Shown here: piece after piece, positions 12,355 through 22,520 of the stretch
Position numbering within the stretch: position 1 is the stretch's first letter
Layout: each line of letters starts with the position of its first letter
DNA from: Paraglaciecola sp. T6c
Lineage (GTDB): Bacteria > Pseudomonadota > Gammaproteobacteria > Enterobacterales > Alteromonadaceae
DNA length: 64,000 bases
NCBI RefSeq assembly: GCF_000014225.1
Contig: NC_008228.1
Location: 3,906,001 to 3,970,000, forward strand
Reading direction: 5' to 3'
The notes under the pieces: model-generated
What the model was told of the DNA's origin: nothing
Database searches by the model: none
What the model saw: only the letters and a program-made list of their open reading frames with translations
Position numbers and translations under genes: made by a program

Positions 12355-13038
12355 ATGGTCACGCCTCCCGCGCAGCCCCAAGTAAATATATTCACTGACT
12401 CACATCAGCAGACTCATTTTGCTGAAATTTGCAATGCGCTTTATGAGCGTGAGCTAATGACCTTAGCGCAACACCCTTTTACTAACATCAGTTTACTACA
12501 GCGCAAGCTTGGTGGTTTACGCCATCATATTAAACGCGCCGCCTATCACTTTATTCATCATAACGGCCCGCTATTAGTGGATGTACACAATGCCAGTTGG
12601 CAAGCCAAACAAAGTGCAAATTGCATTGCTAAAAAACATGACGCTAGCAAAACTGAATCGTGGTTTACTCAATATGCCCGCTCTGGCCTGCCTGTCGCTA
12701 TTTATATAAGCGATTTGAATGGCGATCACCTAGAGCTTGATTCCATTGATCGAATTGATACCGACAACCAGCGTTTACATAGTAATAAATGTGGTTGGTT
12801 CAATATGGATGGAACGAGCGTAAACACAGACCAAGCTAGCGTTGCGGCGTTTCAAAACCCTGCAAATTCACCGAACACTGCAAACAGTCAACAGCTTCTA
12901 TTGCGCCCCAGCAAAGCCGTTTTTAGCGCCGCTTGCTGTGGCCACACATGGAATCACAAAGGTCGCAGCCAACCTCGCACCCTAACACTGCGCGAGTTAC
13001 TTTTATCTGGCAGTATCAACTGGAAAAACTTCCGCTGA
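12355..13038 (+). CDS. Hypothetical protein, function unknown
   Basis: 227 residues from the ATG at 12355. A longer frame from a GTG at 12325 is less likely because it would run through a perfect inverted repeat (12327-12344). I do not recognise a family. The protein is soluble, with no signal peptide or membrane segment. It is rich in His, Asn and Ser, and has a helical N-terminal part (LYERELMTLAQHPFTNISLL), a His-rich stretch (LRHHIKRAAYHFIHHNG), a later NKCGWFNMDG and a CC pair near the C-terminus (SAACCGHTWNH). The His and Cys content could reflect metal binding, but no classic motif is present. It lies between the eno terminator and the leu promoter, so it is probably transcribed alone. 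No clear Shine-Dalgarno. Confidence 0.6.
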   Translation: MVTPPAQPQVNIFTDSHQQTHFAEICNALYERELMTLAQHPFTNISLLQRKLGGLRHHIKRAAYHFIHHNGPLLVDVHNASWQAKQSANCIAKKHDASKTESWFTQYARSGLPVAIYISDLNGDHLELDSIDRIDTDNQRLHSNKCGWFNMDGTSVNTDQASVAAFQNPANSPNTANSQQLLLRPSKAVFSAACCGHTWNHKGRSQPRTLTLRELLLSGSINWKNFR

Positions 13039-13147
13039 GAAAAGCCATGGGGCAAAGTCCCTTTGATAATCTGGTCGGATTAGCTTGTATTCCTATAGAA
13101 ATCAAACTTATATGCAATTTTGTTCTATGCCAATTTGTTAACTAAGG

Positions 13148-13176
13148 TTGACGCATAAGCCGCAAAGAGTTACAAA
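13148..13176 (+). promoter_or_regulatory. Probable leuABCD promoter
   Basis: -35 TTGACG (13148-13153) and -10 TACAAA (13171-13176) with 17-base spacing. Transcription would start near 13183, about 20 bases before the leader peptide. The -10 is only a 4 of 6 match. Confidence 0.55.
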
Positions 13177-13205
13177 TACCGCACTGACGTTTCGAGCTTA
13201 TAATA

Positions 13206-13262
13206 ATGACATCATTACTACTATCAACTCTACTTCTGCTGGCAGCAAGACTGCACGGGTAG
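13206..13262 (+). CDS. leuL: leu operon leader peptide
   Basis: An 18-codon open frame reads MTSLLLSTLLLLAARLHG and stops at TAG 13260-13262. Eight of its residues are leucine, including a run of four, which is the hallmark of a leucine-sensing attenuator peptide as in enteric leuL. Its last codons (CAC GGG TAG) are themselves the antiterminator strand described below. The ribosome-binding site is weak (GAG nine bases upstream). The peptide is expected to have no function other than ribosome timing. Confidence 0.85.
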   Translation: MTSLLLSTLLLLAARLHG

Positions 13263-13301
13263 GTTGTAAGCGAAACGCAAACAATAACTAAAAACCCGTG
13301 C
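13253..13301 (+). promoter_or_regulatory. Antiterminator pairing of leu attenuator
   Basis: GCACGGGT at 13253-13260, inside the end of the leader peptide, is identical to the 3' arm of the terminator and can pair instead with the terminator's 5' arm ACCCGTGC (13294-13301). A ribosome stalled at the leucine codons leaves this strand free, so the antiterminator forms. A ribosome that reaches the stop codon covers it, and the terminator forms. Confidence 0.75.
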
Positions 13302-13320
13302 TTAGCAGCACGGGTTTTTT
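13293..13320 (+). terminator. leu attenuator terminator
   Basis: Perfect 10-bp stem AACCCGTGCT / AGCACGGGTT, loop TAGC, ending in a run of six T. It lies between the leader peptide and leuA, 47 bases before the leuA start, so it must be bypassed for expression. Confidence 0.9.
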
Positions 13321-13366
13321 CGTTTAAGTGCCTAAACAAGCGCTGATCATTCAAAGAGGAAAACAC

Positions 13367-14926
13367 ATGTCCAACCAAGTCAAAATATTCGACACCACAT
13401 TACGTGATGGCGAACAAGCGCTAGCAGCCAGTTTGAGTATGAAAGAAAAACTACAAATTGCCTTAGCGCTGGAACGACTTGGTGTGGACATCATTGAGGC
13501 GGGCTTTCCGGTTTCCTCCCCTGGCGACTTTCGCTCAGTTCGCAGCATCGCACAAGAAGTAAAAAATGCCACAGTCTGCGGCTTATCTCGCGCCTTAGAA
13601 AAAGACATAGATGCCTGCGGCGAAGCATTAAGTGTTGCCGACAATTTCAGAATACACACCTTCATCGCCACCTCAGATATTCATGTCGCTAACAAATTGC
13701 GTAAGTCTCAAGACGAAGTCGTCGAGATGGCCGTTAACGCCATTAAGCACGCAGGGCGTTACACTGACGACATTGAGTTTTCTTGTGAGGATGCGGGCCG
13801 AACCCCGATTGATTACTTATGCCGCATGGTTGAGTCAGCGATTAACGCTGGCGCGACGACGGTTAACATTCCTGACACCGTTGGCTACACCACCCCCACG
13901 GAGTTTGGCGGTATTATTCAAAACTTATTTAATCGCGTGCCCAATATCGATAAAGCGACTATTTCTGTGCATTGCCACAACGATTTAGGACTGGCGGTTG
14001 CCAACTCGTTAGTCGCAGTTGAGTACGGCGCTCGTCAAATCGAATGCACTATTAACGGTATTGGTGAGCGTGCGGGTAATTGCTCGCTAGAAGAAATCGC
14101 CATGATTTTGCAAACCCGTCAAGCCATGTTAGGCCTGAACACCAACATTCGTAGTCACGAGATATCTCGCACCTCAAAACTAGTCAGCCAACTATGTAAT
14201 ATGCCGGTACAATCAAATAAAGCGATTGTCGGTGCCAATGCCTTTAGTCATTCTTCGGGGATTCACCAAGATGGCGTCTTAAAAGCGCAAAACACTTATG
14301 AGATAATGACCCCTGAAAGTGTCGGGATCAATAAAAACAACTTAAACCTAACCTCTCGTTCGGGTCGTCACGTTATCAAGCACCGTCTTGAGGAACTTGG
14401 CTATAAAGCCGAAGATTACGACCTAGATACTTTGTATGCCTCATTTGTAAAATTAGCGGATAAAAAAGGCCAAGTGTTCGATTACGACCTTGAAGCCTTG
14501 CTGTTTTTCGACAAACAAAAACCTGCTGACGAACACTACAAGCTACTTTATTTACAAGCCAGTTCGGGCAAAGAGATCATCCCGAGCGCGACGGTGAAGT
14601 TACAAGTGGGCGAAGAGGAAATCATCGAGTCTTGTACCGGCAACGGCCCAGTAGATGCCGCCTACAAAGCAATCATTAAAGTACTAGGCCATGAACAACT
14701 TGAAATAGTCGACTTCAAGCTTGATTCAAAAGGAGAAGGCGCTGATGCCCTCGCCCAAGTTAGCGTTATTGTTGAATATAATGGTCGTCGTTTTAACGGT
14801 ATTGGTCTAGCCACAGATATCGTTGAATCAGGCGTCAAAGCCCTGATCCACGTATTGAATAACACTCATTTAGCCGATCAAATTGATCACCAGAAAAAGC
14901 AACAAACACAAACTGCCGGAGTTTAA
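13367..14926 (+). CDS. leuA: 2-isopropylmalate synthase
   Basis: 519 residues from ATG 13367, preceded by AAAGAGGA seven bases upstream; an upstream in-frame GTG at 13328 sits just after the attenuator and is not the start. The enzyme condenses acetyl-CoA with 2-oxoisovalerate, the first committed step of leucine synthesis. The catalytic TIM barrel starts [12 protein letters not shown] and carries the metal-binding SVHCHNDLG and the GIGERAGN segment. The C-terminal ~130 residues form the leucine-binding regulatory domain, which gives feedback inhibition. First gene of leuABCD, seven bases before leuB. Confidence 0.98.
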   Translation: MSNQVKIFDTTLRDGEQALAASLSMKEKLQIALALERLGVDIIEAGFPVSSPGDFRSVRSIAQEVKNATVCGLSRALEKDIDACGEALSVADNFRIHTFIATSDIHVANKLRKSQDEVVEMAVNAIKHAGRYTDDIEFSCEDAGRTPIDYLCRMVESAINAGATTVNIPDTVGYTTPTEFGGIIQNLFNRVPNIDKATISVHCHNDLGLAVANSLVAVEYGARQIECTINGIGERAGNCSLEEIAMILQTRQAMLGLNTNIRSHEISRTSKLVSQLCNMPVQSNKAIVGANAFSHSSGIHQDGVLKAQNTYEIMTPESVGINKNNLNLTSRSGRHVIKHRLEELGYKAEDYDLDTLYASFVKLADKKGQVFDYDLEALLFFDKQKPADEHYKLLYLQASSGKEIIPSATVKLQVGEEEIIESCTGNGPVDAAYKAIIKVLGHEQLEIVDFKLDSKGEGADALAQVSVIVEYNGRRFNGIGLATDIVESGVKALIHVLNNTHLADQIDHQKKQQTQTAGV

Positions 14927-14930
14927 GTAG

Positions 14931-16034
<1,104 letters not shown>

Positions 16035-16046
16035 AGGAAAGACCAG

Positions 16047-17453
16047 ATGAGTACCACCTTATACGACAAAATATTTCAGGCCCATATTGTCGATGAAATC
16101 GGCGACGATGCATTATTGTATATCGATCGTCATTTAATCCATGAAGTTACCTCCCCGCAAGCGTTCGATGGCTTGGCGCAAAAAGGACGTAAAGTCCGTC
16201 GTCCTGATCTGACCTTCGCCACCATGGATCACAGCATATCAACGCGCTCTCTCGCCATAGATGCGTGCGGCCCAGCGAACAAACTACAACTTCAAACCCT
16301 AGCAGACAATTGCGAAGCTAACGGCATTCAGTTGTTCCCTGTGGGTCATCAAAAGCAAGGTATTGTACATGTAATGGGCCCTGAACTTGGCCTAATCAAA
16401 CCAGGAATGACTGTGGTTTGTGGCGATTCACACACAGCCACCCACGGTGCTTTCGGCGCACTTGCCTTTGGTATTGGAACGTCTCAAGTTGAGCACGTAT
16501 TCGCGACCCAAACTCTTAAGCAGAGTAAAGGTAAGTGCATGCAAGTTAAGGTCAATGGCGCTCGCCCACTTGGGGTAACGGCAAAAGACATCATCTTAGC
16601 CATTATTGGTAAAATTGGTCATGCCGGTGCCACAGGATGCGTTATCGAATATTGCGGTGACACCATTGAAGGTTTGAGCATGGAAGAGCGCATGACAGTA
16701 TGTAACATGAGCATTGAAGCCGGTGCAAAGGCTGGCTTAATTGCCCCTGACCAAACCACATTTGACTACCTTGCAGGTCGTGAATATGCGCCAAAAGGCG
16801 CAGACTGGGATGCCGCTGTAGCCTATTGGAAGACCCTTAAATCAGATACAGATGCTAAATTTGATATTGTGGTAGAACTGGCCGCTACAGACATCGCACC
16901 ACAAGTGACTTGGGGCACCAACCCAGGCCAAGTGATTGGGGTCAATCAGCCTATTCCTGCGCCAGAAGACTTTAGTGATCCTATCGACCGTGACTCAGCC
17001 GTTAAAGCGTTGAAATACATGGATATACAAGCAGGTCAAAAATTAGCAGATCTAACCGTAAATCACGTATTTATCGGCTCATGTACCAATGGCCGTATTG
17101 AAGATATGCGTGCGGCTGCCGCGATTGCTAAGCAAGGCAAAGTCGCAGAGAACGTCACCGCTATTGTGGTACCAGGTTCTGTGGCAGTTAAAGCACAAGC
17201 AGAAGCCGAGCAACTCGATAAAATCTTCCTCGATGCAGGCTTTGAGTGGCGCTTACCTGGTTGTTCAATGTGCCTAGGCATGAATGATGACATTCTAAGC
17301 CAAGGTGATCGCTGTGCTTCTACCAGCAACCGTAACTTTGAGGGTCGCCAAGGCCGCGGTGCTCGTACACACTTGGTCAGCCCTGCAATGGCCGCAGCAG
17401 CAGCTTTAGCCGGGCGTTTCGCCGATACCCGTGACTTCATTGCCAACGATTAA
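16047..17453 (+). CDS. leuC: 3-isopropylmalate dehydratase large subunit
   Basis: 468 residues. With LeuD it isomerises 2- to 3-isopropylmalate through a 4Fe-4S cluster. The cluster ligands are the Cys in [10 protein letters not shown] and the pair in GCSMCLGMN; the HTATHGAFG and [14 protein letters not shown] segments are characteristic of the aconitase family. AAGGAAAG upstream of the ATG supports the start. Third gene of leuABCD, 12 bases after leuB. Confidence 0.98.
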   Translation: MSTTLYDKIFQAHIVDEIGDDALLYIDRHLIHEVTSPQAFDGLAQKGRKVRRPDLTFATMDHSISTRSLAIDACGPANKLQLQTLADNCEANGIQLFPVGHQKQGIVHVMGPELGLIKPGMTVVCGDSHTATHGAFGALAFGIGTSQVEHVFATQTLKQSKGKCMQVKVNGARPLGVTAKDIILAIIGKIGHAGATGCVIEYCGDTIEGLSMEERMTVCNMSIEAGAKAGLIAPDQTTFDYLAGREYAPKGADWDAAVAYWKTLKSDTDAKFDIVVELAATDIAPQVTWGTNPGQVIGVNQPIPAPEDFSDPIDRDSAVKALKYMDIQAGQKLADLTVNHVFIGSCTNGRIEDMRAAAAIAKQGKVAENVTAIVVPGSVAVKAQAEAEQLDKIFLDAGFEWRLPGCSMCLGMNDDILSQGDRCASTSNRNFEGRQGRGARTHLVSPAMAAAAALAGRFADTRDFIAND

Positions 17454-17468
17454 TTATTAGGAATAACC

Positions 17469-18095
17469 ATGAGCAATCAATCTAGCCCAGCCAATGCTGG
17501 CATCAGCGTTCATACCGGTCATGTGGCGCCGTTAAATCAAGCCAATGTCGATACTGACCAAATCATTCCTAAGCAGTTTTTAACGTCAGTGACGAAAAGC
17601 GGTTACGGAAAGCATTTATTTCATGATTGGCGTTATTTGGATCTTCACGAACAAGAGCCAAACCCTGATTTCGTGTTAAACAAACCTGAGTATCAAGGGG
17701 CCAGTATTTTGCTAACCCGTGAAAACTTTGGTTGTGGTTCTAGCCGCGAACATGCGCCTTGGTCCCTCGATGATTACGGCTTTAAAGTCGTTATCGCGAC
17801 CAGCTTTGCTGATATTTTTTACGGTAACTGCATCAATAACAGTCTGTTACCTGTGCAACTTGAAAGCGCGCAAATTGACGCCCTCTTCGACGCTGTTGCA
17901 CAAGATCCAGCATGTCAGGTCGTGGTAGATTTACCCCAACAACAAGTGCGTTTTCATGAGCAGGTGATAGGTTTTGATATTGCCCCTCACCATAAAAACA
18001 ATTTGATTAAGGGTTTAGACGCCATTGGGCAAACCTTAGAGCTTGATGCCAAAATTAAAGCATTTGAAGACCAACAACCCGCTTGGCAGCACTAG
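17469..18095 (+). CDS. leuD: 3-isopropylmalate dehydratase small subunit
   Basis: 208 residues. Swivel-domain partner of LeuC. Typical blocks are [13 protein letters not shown], the [12 protein letters not shown] substrate-binding motif and the [12 protein letters not shown] segment. AGGA lies six bases before the ATG. Last gene of the operon; the following hairpin (GTAGCCA / TGGCTAC at 18122-18145) lacks a T-tract, so the operon end is not clearly marked. Confidence 0.98.
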   Translation: MSNQSSPANAGISVHTGHVAPLNQANVDTDQIIPKQFLTSVTKSGYGKHLFHDWRYLDLHEQEPNPDFVLNKPEYQGASILLTRENFGCGSSREHAPWSLDDYGFKVVIATSFADIFYGNCINNSLLPVQLESAQIDALFDAVAQDPACQVVVDLPQQQVRFHEQVIGFDIAPHHKNNLIKGLDAIGQTLELDAKIKAFEDQQPAWQH

Positions 18096-18288
18096 ACACG
18101 CTGCCTATCAATAATCACAGTGTAGCCATGTTTATGCGTGGCTACGCACCCTGTGCATAATTATCATACAAATGAAAAGCCTTTTTGCTTTCATTTCCCA
18201 CTAATATCATTTACGCCGAAAATAATATAACACTCTGATTCATATTAGTTTTTTCACCTGATAGTTTTGCATTCCAGTTAAGACAATT

Positions 18289-18302
18289 TGAAAACGTTTA
18301 CA
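18289..18302 (+). promoter_or_regulatory. Putative LacI-family operator at the regulator gene
   Basis: TGAAAACGTTTACA, a near-palindrome centred on CG as in LacI-family operators. It matches the sites at 24222 (two differences) and 31063 (identical to the reverse complement of that site). It lies 60 bases before the lacI-type start, directly after a -10-like GACAAT, and suggests autoregulation. Confidence 0.65.
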
Positions 18303-18361
18303 GGTTGCTTTTCTGCGGCTAACCTATGCTTAATCACGGCTATCGAACAAGAGAGAATTTT

Positions 18362-19384
18362 TTGGCTAAGTTAGGCATTAAGGACATTGCAGCTATTTCT
18401 GGGGTATCCCCAGCCACAGTGTCGCGGACACTGCGCAATCCCGATATTGTCAGTGAAGAAACCCGCAAAAAAGTCATGAAGGCAGTCGAAGAAGGCGGAT
18501 ATACCCCGAGTCGATTCGGCGCCAATCTGCGCACCCAAAAAAGTGGCAATATTATCGTTGTCATGCCGGACATCACCAATCAAGTTAATGCTGGTATTAT
18601 CCGCGCGATTGAAAGTGAAGCGCAAAAAGCCGGTTATTCTATTTTACTGGGTGACACCCAAGGCTTAGCCGAGCGTGAAAAGCACTATGCGAATATGGCG
18701 CAATCGGGCCAAGCAGACGGTGTACTCTTGTTCACCTTCCACATGCCATTTAATCTCAATGAAAATCAACCTGCGGCCAAACAACTGCCGCCTATCGTCA
18801 ACTCTTGTGAATCAATCCCTATCGAAGGTATTAGCAAAGTCATGATTGACAATAACGCTGGGGCTCGTACAGCAGTTGAGCACCTTTTAAGCCTTGGTCA
18901 CACGCGTATTGCTGCCGTCATGGGCCCGCGGGACACACCTAGCACGCTCGAGCGCTTAGAAGGTTATCAAGCCGCACTTTATAACGCCGGCATCGAGGTA
19001 GACGAGCAGTTAATCATTCGCGGAGATTACGGCTTAGATTCAGGCATCGGCGCCATGGAGCAGTTACTCAAATTGCGACTTAGACCCACCGCAGTGTTTT
19101 GCTTCAGTGATGATATGGCCATCGGCGCCATGAGTGTCTTGCAAGAGAATGGTTTTCGCATTCCCCAAGACATATCTATCATGGGGTTTGATGATATTCG
19201 CTACGCTAGGTTAATGACCCCAGCCCTGACCACGATCCACCAGCCCTTGGAAGATATAGGCAAGGCCTGTATGGCGCTGTTACTAGAGCAACTATCGGGT
19301 AAATCTGATCAAGCAAGATACGTTGAATTGCCGTTTGAGCTAATCGTTCGCCAAAGTACAGGCCCTGCGCCTAACGATACTTAA
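18362..19384 (+). CDS. LacI-family transcriptional regulator
   Basis: 340 residues from a TTG at 18362, preceded by AAGAGAG; the ATG at 18326 has no ribosome-binding site and would add an unusual N-terminal extension. The helix-turn-helix is at once recognisable (LGIKDIAAISGVSPATVSRTLRNP), with the hinge helix after it. The rest is a periplasmic-binding-protein-like effector domain with GDTQGLAEREKHYANM, IDNNAGARTAVEHLLSLGHTRI and CFSDDMAIGAMSVL, all typical of sugar-responsive members. It is the only regulator next to the cellobiose/TonB-receptor genes, and palindromes suited to this family sit at their promoters. Its inducer is unknown; a cello-oligosaccharide or other locus product is likely. 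Confidence 0.93.
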   Translation: MAKLGIKDIAAISGVSPATVSRTLRNPDIVSEETRKKVMKAVEEGGYTPSRFGANLRTQKSGNIIVVMPDITNQVNAGIIRAIESEAQKAGYSILLGDTQGLAEREKHYANMAQSGQADGVLLFTFHMPFNLNENQPAAKQLPPIVNSCESIPIEGISKVMIDNNAGARTAVEHLLSLGHTRIAAVMGPRDTPSTLERLEGYQAALYNAGIEVDEQLIIRGDYGLDSGIGAMEQLLKLRLRPTAVFCFSDDMAIGAMSVLQENGFRIPQDISIMGFDDIRYARLMTPALTTIHQPLEDIGKACMALLLEQLSGKSDQARYVELPFELIVRQSTGPAPNDT

Positions 19385-19447
19385 CAAGATATTTATCCCA
19401 TCAAAAATCCATTACACTAAAGAAAACATCCCCTTAGTGAGTGAGAT

Positions 19448-19912
19448 ATGAATAAAATACTAGTCGTCATCAGCAGTGTATTTCTGTTAAGTGCATGTGA
19501 TTCAAACGAAGTGGGTGATGTGAGCTTAGGCTTATTTACCACCAAAGACATTAAGCTAAATATACTGCAAGACCCCATTGTCAGTGGTGTAACCTGCCAT
19601 GTAGCAAGCATTGAAGCCGATCTTAGTTTTTCCGATCCATCGGACAGCTCTATCGCTTGTCGTCAAACTGGGGAAATCACCCCTGAAATGATTGCCCAAA
19701 TCGACAAGTCAGAATCCGGAGATGTGGTCTTCAAAAAATCCAAAAGTGTATTTTTCAAGAGCATGAAAATACGCCGAATTTTTGATGCACGCAGTCAAAC
19801 CCTAATGTATGTTTCTTACTCCACGAAAGAGACATCAGGCAGCTTTAAACATAGTCTTTCGACCGTTCCCTTGTGGGGAACAAAAGCATTCAACACCTAT
19901 ACTGGCTCTTAA
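19448..19912 (+). CDS. creA: CreA family lipoprotein
   Basis: 154 residues. The N-terminus is a lipoprotein signal with lipobox LLSAC (Cys 17). The mature part follows the CreA pattern: EVGDVSLGLFTTKDIKL, DPIVSGVTCHVA, SSIACRQTG, VFKKSKSVFFKSMKIRRIFD and SYSTKETSGSFKHSLSTVP. CreA proteins are exported and their function is not known. It is 60 bases downstream of the LacI-type gene on the same strand and may ride on its transcript, but a role in sugar use is not implied by sequence. Confidence 0.88.
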   Translation: MNKILVVISSVFLLSACDSNEVGDVSLGLFTTKDIKLNILQDPIVSGVTCHVASIEADLSFSDPSDSSIACRQTGEITPEMIAQIDKSESGDVVFKKSKSVFFKSMKIRRIFDARSQTLMYVSYSTKETSGSFKHSLSTVPLWGTKAFNTYTGS

Positions 19913-19940
19913 CCGAATAAAGGCAATCAAAAGGTCATAA

Positions 19941-19972
19941 AACGCCCTCGATGCTTATGCAGCGAGGGCGTT
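19941..19972. terminator. Bidirectional terminator between creA and cellobiose phosphorylase gene
   Basis: Stem AACGCCCTCG / CGAGGGCGTT, with TT(A) on one side and AA on the other, between two convergent genes. Confidence 0.85.
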
Positions 19973-20006
19973 ATTCACACCTCAACAGACCGCTAGCGTG
20001 CTCTGC

Positions 20007-22475
20007 TTAACCGACGATTGTCGCGATCACGTGATGCTCACCGTTGAATTGACTGTAATCAACGAGATTGCCCTGCACTTTTTTACCATCAATTTCTAGC
20101 TGCACCTTGCCTGACCCAAGGCCATCGGGATTACGTACCTCAATACTATAATGCGCACCTCTGAAGCGGCGCGACACAGCAAAGCTAGGCCAATCAGCAG
20201 GAATGCAAGGCGCTATCGTTAAGCCCGCATAGTCCGGTTTAATGCCCAATATATATTGGCTGGCCGCGTAATAGCACCAAGCCGCTGTACCCGTTAGCCA
20301 TGAGTTTTTAGCTTGGCCCGGCGTTGCAGCATCAGTCCCAGCAATCATCTGGCTGTACACATAGGGCTCTGTTTTATGCAGGCTTTTAACGTCTTGCAAG
20401 TAAGCAGGCGAAATACTGGAAAAATATTCGAGTGCTTTATCGCCCCGCCCTAGCATGGCCTCTGCCACCATGATCCACGGATTGTTATGACAAAATATGC
20501 CCGCGTTCTCTTTATAACCGGGCGGGTATGAAGATATCTCCCCCAAATATTTATCGTACTCGCTAAACGCTGGTTGGTTCAGCATGATGCCGTGAGGCGT
20601 GGCTAATCGTTTTCCAACAGAATCGAGTGCTTGGCGTGCCTTGCCATCTTGCATGCCAATTCCTGCCATCACGCAGAACCCTTGAGATTCTATGAATATT
20701 TGGCCTTCTTTATTTTCGTGACTGCCTATTTTTTCGCCCTTGGCATTGTAGGCCCGCAAAAACCACTCCCCATCCCAACCATGCTTGAGCACAGCATCGC
20801 GCATTGCATCGACTTGCTTTTGTGCATAATGGGCCAGTTCAGCCTTGCCTAGTTGCAAGCAGAGTTGCACAAAATCTTGACCGTAAAGCACAAACTGGCC
20901 CGCGATCATCAAAGACTCTGCAACGTCAGACTTACCGCGCTGGGTGGTTTGATAGGATTCGTTTGGATCGTCAGAAAAACAATTAAGGTTTAAGCAATCA
21001 TTCCAGTCTGCTCGGCCAATTAACGGTAACCCATGGGGCCCAAGGTTGTTAACCACATGCTCGAAAGCACGCTTCAAATGTTCAAAATGGTCTGGCTCCC
21101 CAGTTTCATCACCGTCAAACCCCACCTTTTCAGTGAGAATCGAAAAATCCCCCGTCTCTTTAATATAATTAACCGTTGATAACACCATCCACATGGGATC
21201 ATCGTTAAAGTTGCCACCTATATTGGCATTACCTTTTTTAGTCAGAGGCTGATACTGATGATATGCCGAGCCGTCTGATTTTTGCGTCGCACTGAGATCT
21301 AAAATTCGCTCTTTGACCTTATCCGGCACCATATGGGCAAAACCAATGGTATCTTGATTTGAATCACGAAAGCCCATGCCGCGCCCGATCCCTGATTCAT
21401 AAAATGAAGCGCTGCGTGACAAATTAAAAGTCACCATGTTCTGATATTGATTCCAGATATTAAGTGAGCGATTAAATTTTCTGTCTGGGCTGTTAATTTG
21501 AAAGTTACCCAACAAGGTGTCCCAGTGTGTCGCCAAATGATCTAACGCCCGTTGCACACTGTGGTTATCGGCGTAGCGCTTGATCAGTTCTTGCGCCGGC
21601 GTTTTATTGATGACCCCTGGAGATAGCCATTTTTGAGCTTTTTCCACTTCACAGTAACCCAAAACAAACACTAGGGTACGCTCTTCACCCGGCGCTAACT
21701 CGACTTCTACATGATGTGAAGCGATAGGCGACCAGCCATGGGCATGAGAATTCGCAGACTGGCCCTGTTCAACGCATAAGGGGTTTTCAACACCTCGATA
21801 AGGCCCTAAAAAATGCTCTCTGTCGGTATCAAACCCGTTGATGGGTTGATTAACCGAGTAAAATGCATAGTGATCTCGGCGCTCGCGGTATTCGGTTTTG
21901 TGATAAATAACACCGTCTTCTACTTCCACTTCACCAGTGGACAAATTCCGTTGAAAATTAGTGCCGTCATCCTCGGCGTTCCACAAACACCACTCGATAT
22001 AAGAAAACAAACTGATTTTTCGGTGCCTAGCGCCAGTATTTTTAAGGGTCAATCGATGCACTTCAGCCTTTTCACCTAAAGGTACAAAGCAAGTAAGTTC
22101 AGAATTGATCCCTTGGTGACTCACGAGAAAACGGCTGTAACCCATACCATGTCGGCATTGGTATTTTTCGGGTTGGTTAGCCACAGGTCGGCCCGAGGCA
22201 GACCAAATCTCATCATCACATTTTAAGTAGAAATAACGGCCTGACGTATCGACGGGCACACTGTTATAGCGATAACGCGTTAAACGGCGAAACTTGGGAT
22301 CTTGATAAAAACTATAGCCACCAGCAGTATTCGAAATTAACCCGTAAAACCCATCGTTACCTAGGTAGTTTATCCATGGGGATGGCGTAAACGGCGTGGA
22401 AATGACATATTCTTTTTGCTGATCATCAAAATAGCCAAATTCGGTATTCATGGCATCAGTGGACGGCTCGATCAT
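20007..22475 (-). CDS. Cellobiose phosphorylase (glycoside hydrolase family 94)
   Basis: 822 residues, the length of characterised cellobiose phosphorylases. These cytoplasmic enzymes split cellobiose with phosphate to alpha-glucose 1-phosphate and glucose, saving ATP. The N-terminal beta-sandwich begins FGYFDDQQKEYVI and TPSPWINYLGNDGF; the (alpha/alpha)6 barrel carries the general-acid motif GRADWNDCLNLNCFS with Asp490, the phosphate-side PPGYKENAGIFCHNNPW and the closing SWLTGTAAW. FRDSNQD and SAYHQYQPLTKKGN fit cellobiose rather than chitobiose or cyclic glucan phosphorylases. The ATG has AGAGAGAG seven bases upstream. It lies 45 bases after the symporter gene and is surely co-transcribed with it. 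Confidence 0.95.
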   Translation of the reverse strand: MIEPSTDAMNTEFGYFDDQQKEYVISTPFTPSPWINYLGNDGFYGLISNTAGGYSFYQDPKFRRLTRYRYNSVPVDTSGRYFYLKCDDEIWSASGRPVANQPEKYQCRHGMGYSRFLVSHQGINSELTCFVPLGEKAEVHRLTLKNTGARHRKISLFSYIEWCLWNAEDDGTNFQRNLSTGEVEVEDGVIYHKTEYRERRDHYAFYSVNQPINGFDTDREHFLGPYRGVENPLCVEQGQSANSHAHGWSPIASHHVEVELAPGEERTLVFVLGYCEVEKAQKWLSPGVINKTPAQELIKRYADNHSVQRALDHLATHWDTLLGNFQINSPDRKFNRSLNIWNQYQNMVTFNLSRSASFYESGIGRGMGFRDSNQDTIGFAHMVPDKVKERILDLSATQKSDGSAYHQYQPLTKKGNANIGGNFNDDPMWMVLSTVNYIKETGDFSILTEKVGFDGDETGEPDHFEHLKRAFEHVVNNLGPHGLPLIGRADWNDCLNLNCFSDDPNESYQTTQRGKSDVAESLMIAGQFVLYGQDFVQLCLQLGKAELAHYAQKQVDAMRDAVLKHGWDGEWFLRAYNAKGEKIGSHENKEGQIFIESQGFCVMAGIGMQDGKARQALDSVGKRLATPHGIMLNQPAFSEYDKYLGEISSYPPGYKENAGIFCHNNPWIMVAEAMLGRGDKALEYFSSISPAYLQDVKSLHKTEPYVYSQMIAGTDAATPGQAKNSWLTGTAAWCYYAASQYILGIKPDYAGLTIAPCIPADWPSFAVSRRFRGAHYSIEVRNPDGLGSGKVQLEIDGKKVQGNLVDYSQFNGEHHVIATIVG

Positions 22476-22520
22476 GGGAAAACTCTCTCTAAGTAAATAC
22501 GCGGCCTAAAAGCCAAAGCG

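Noticed and set aside
13328-13366. GTG start for leuA giving 13 extra residues
   Set aside because: It has no ribosome-binding site and begins just after the attenuator; ATG 13367 has AAAGAGGA and matches the family start.
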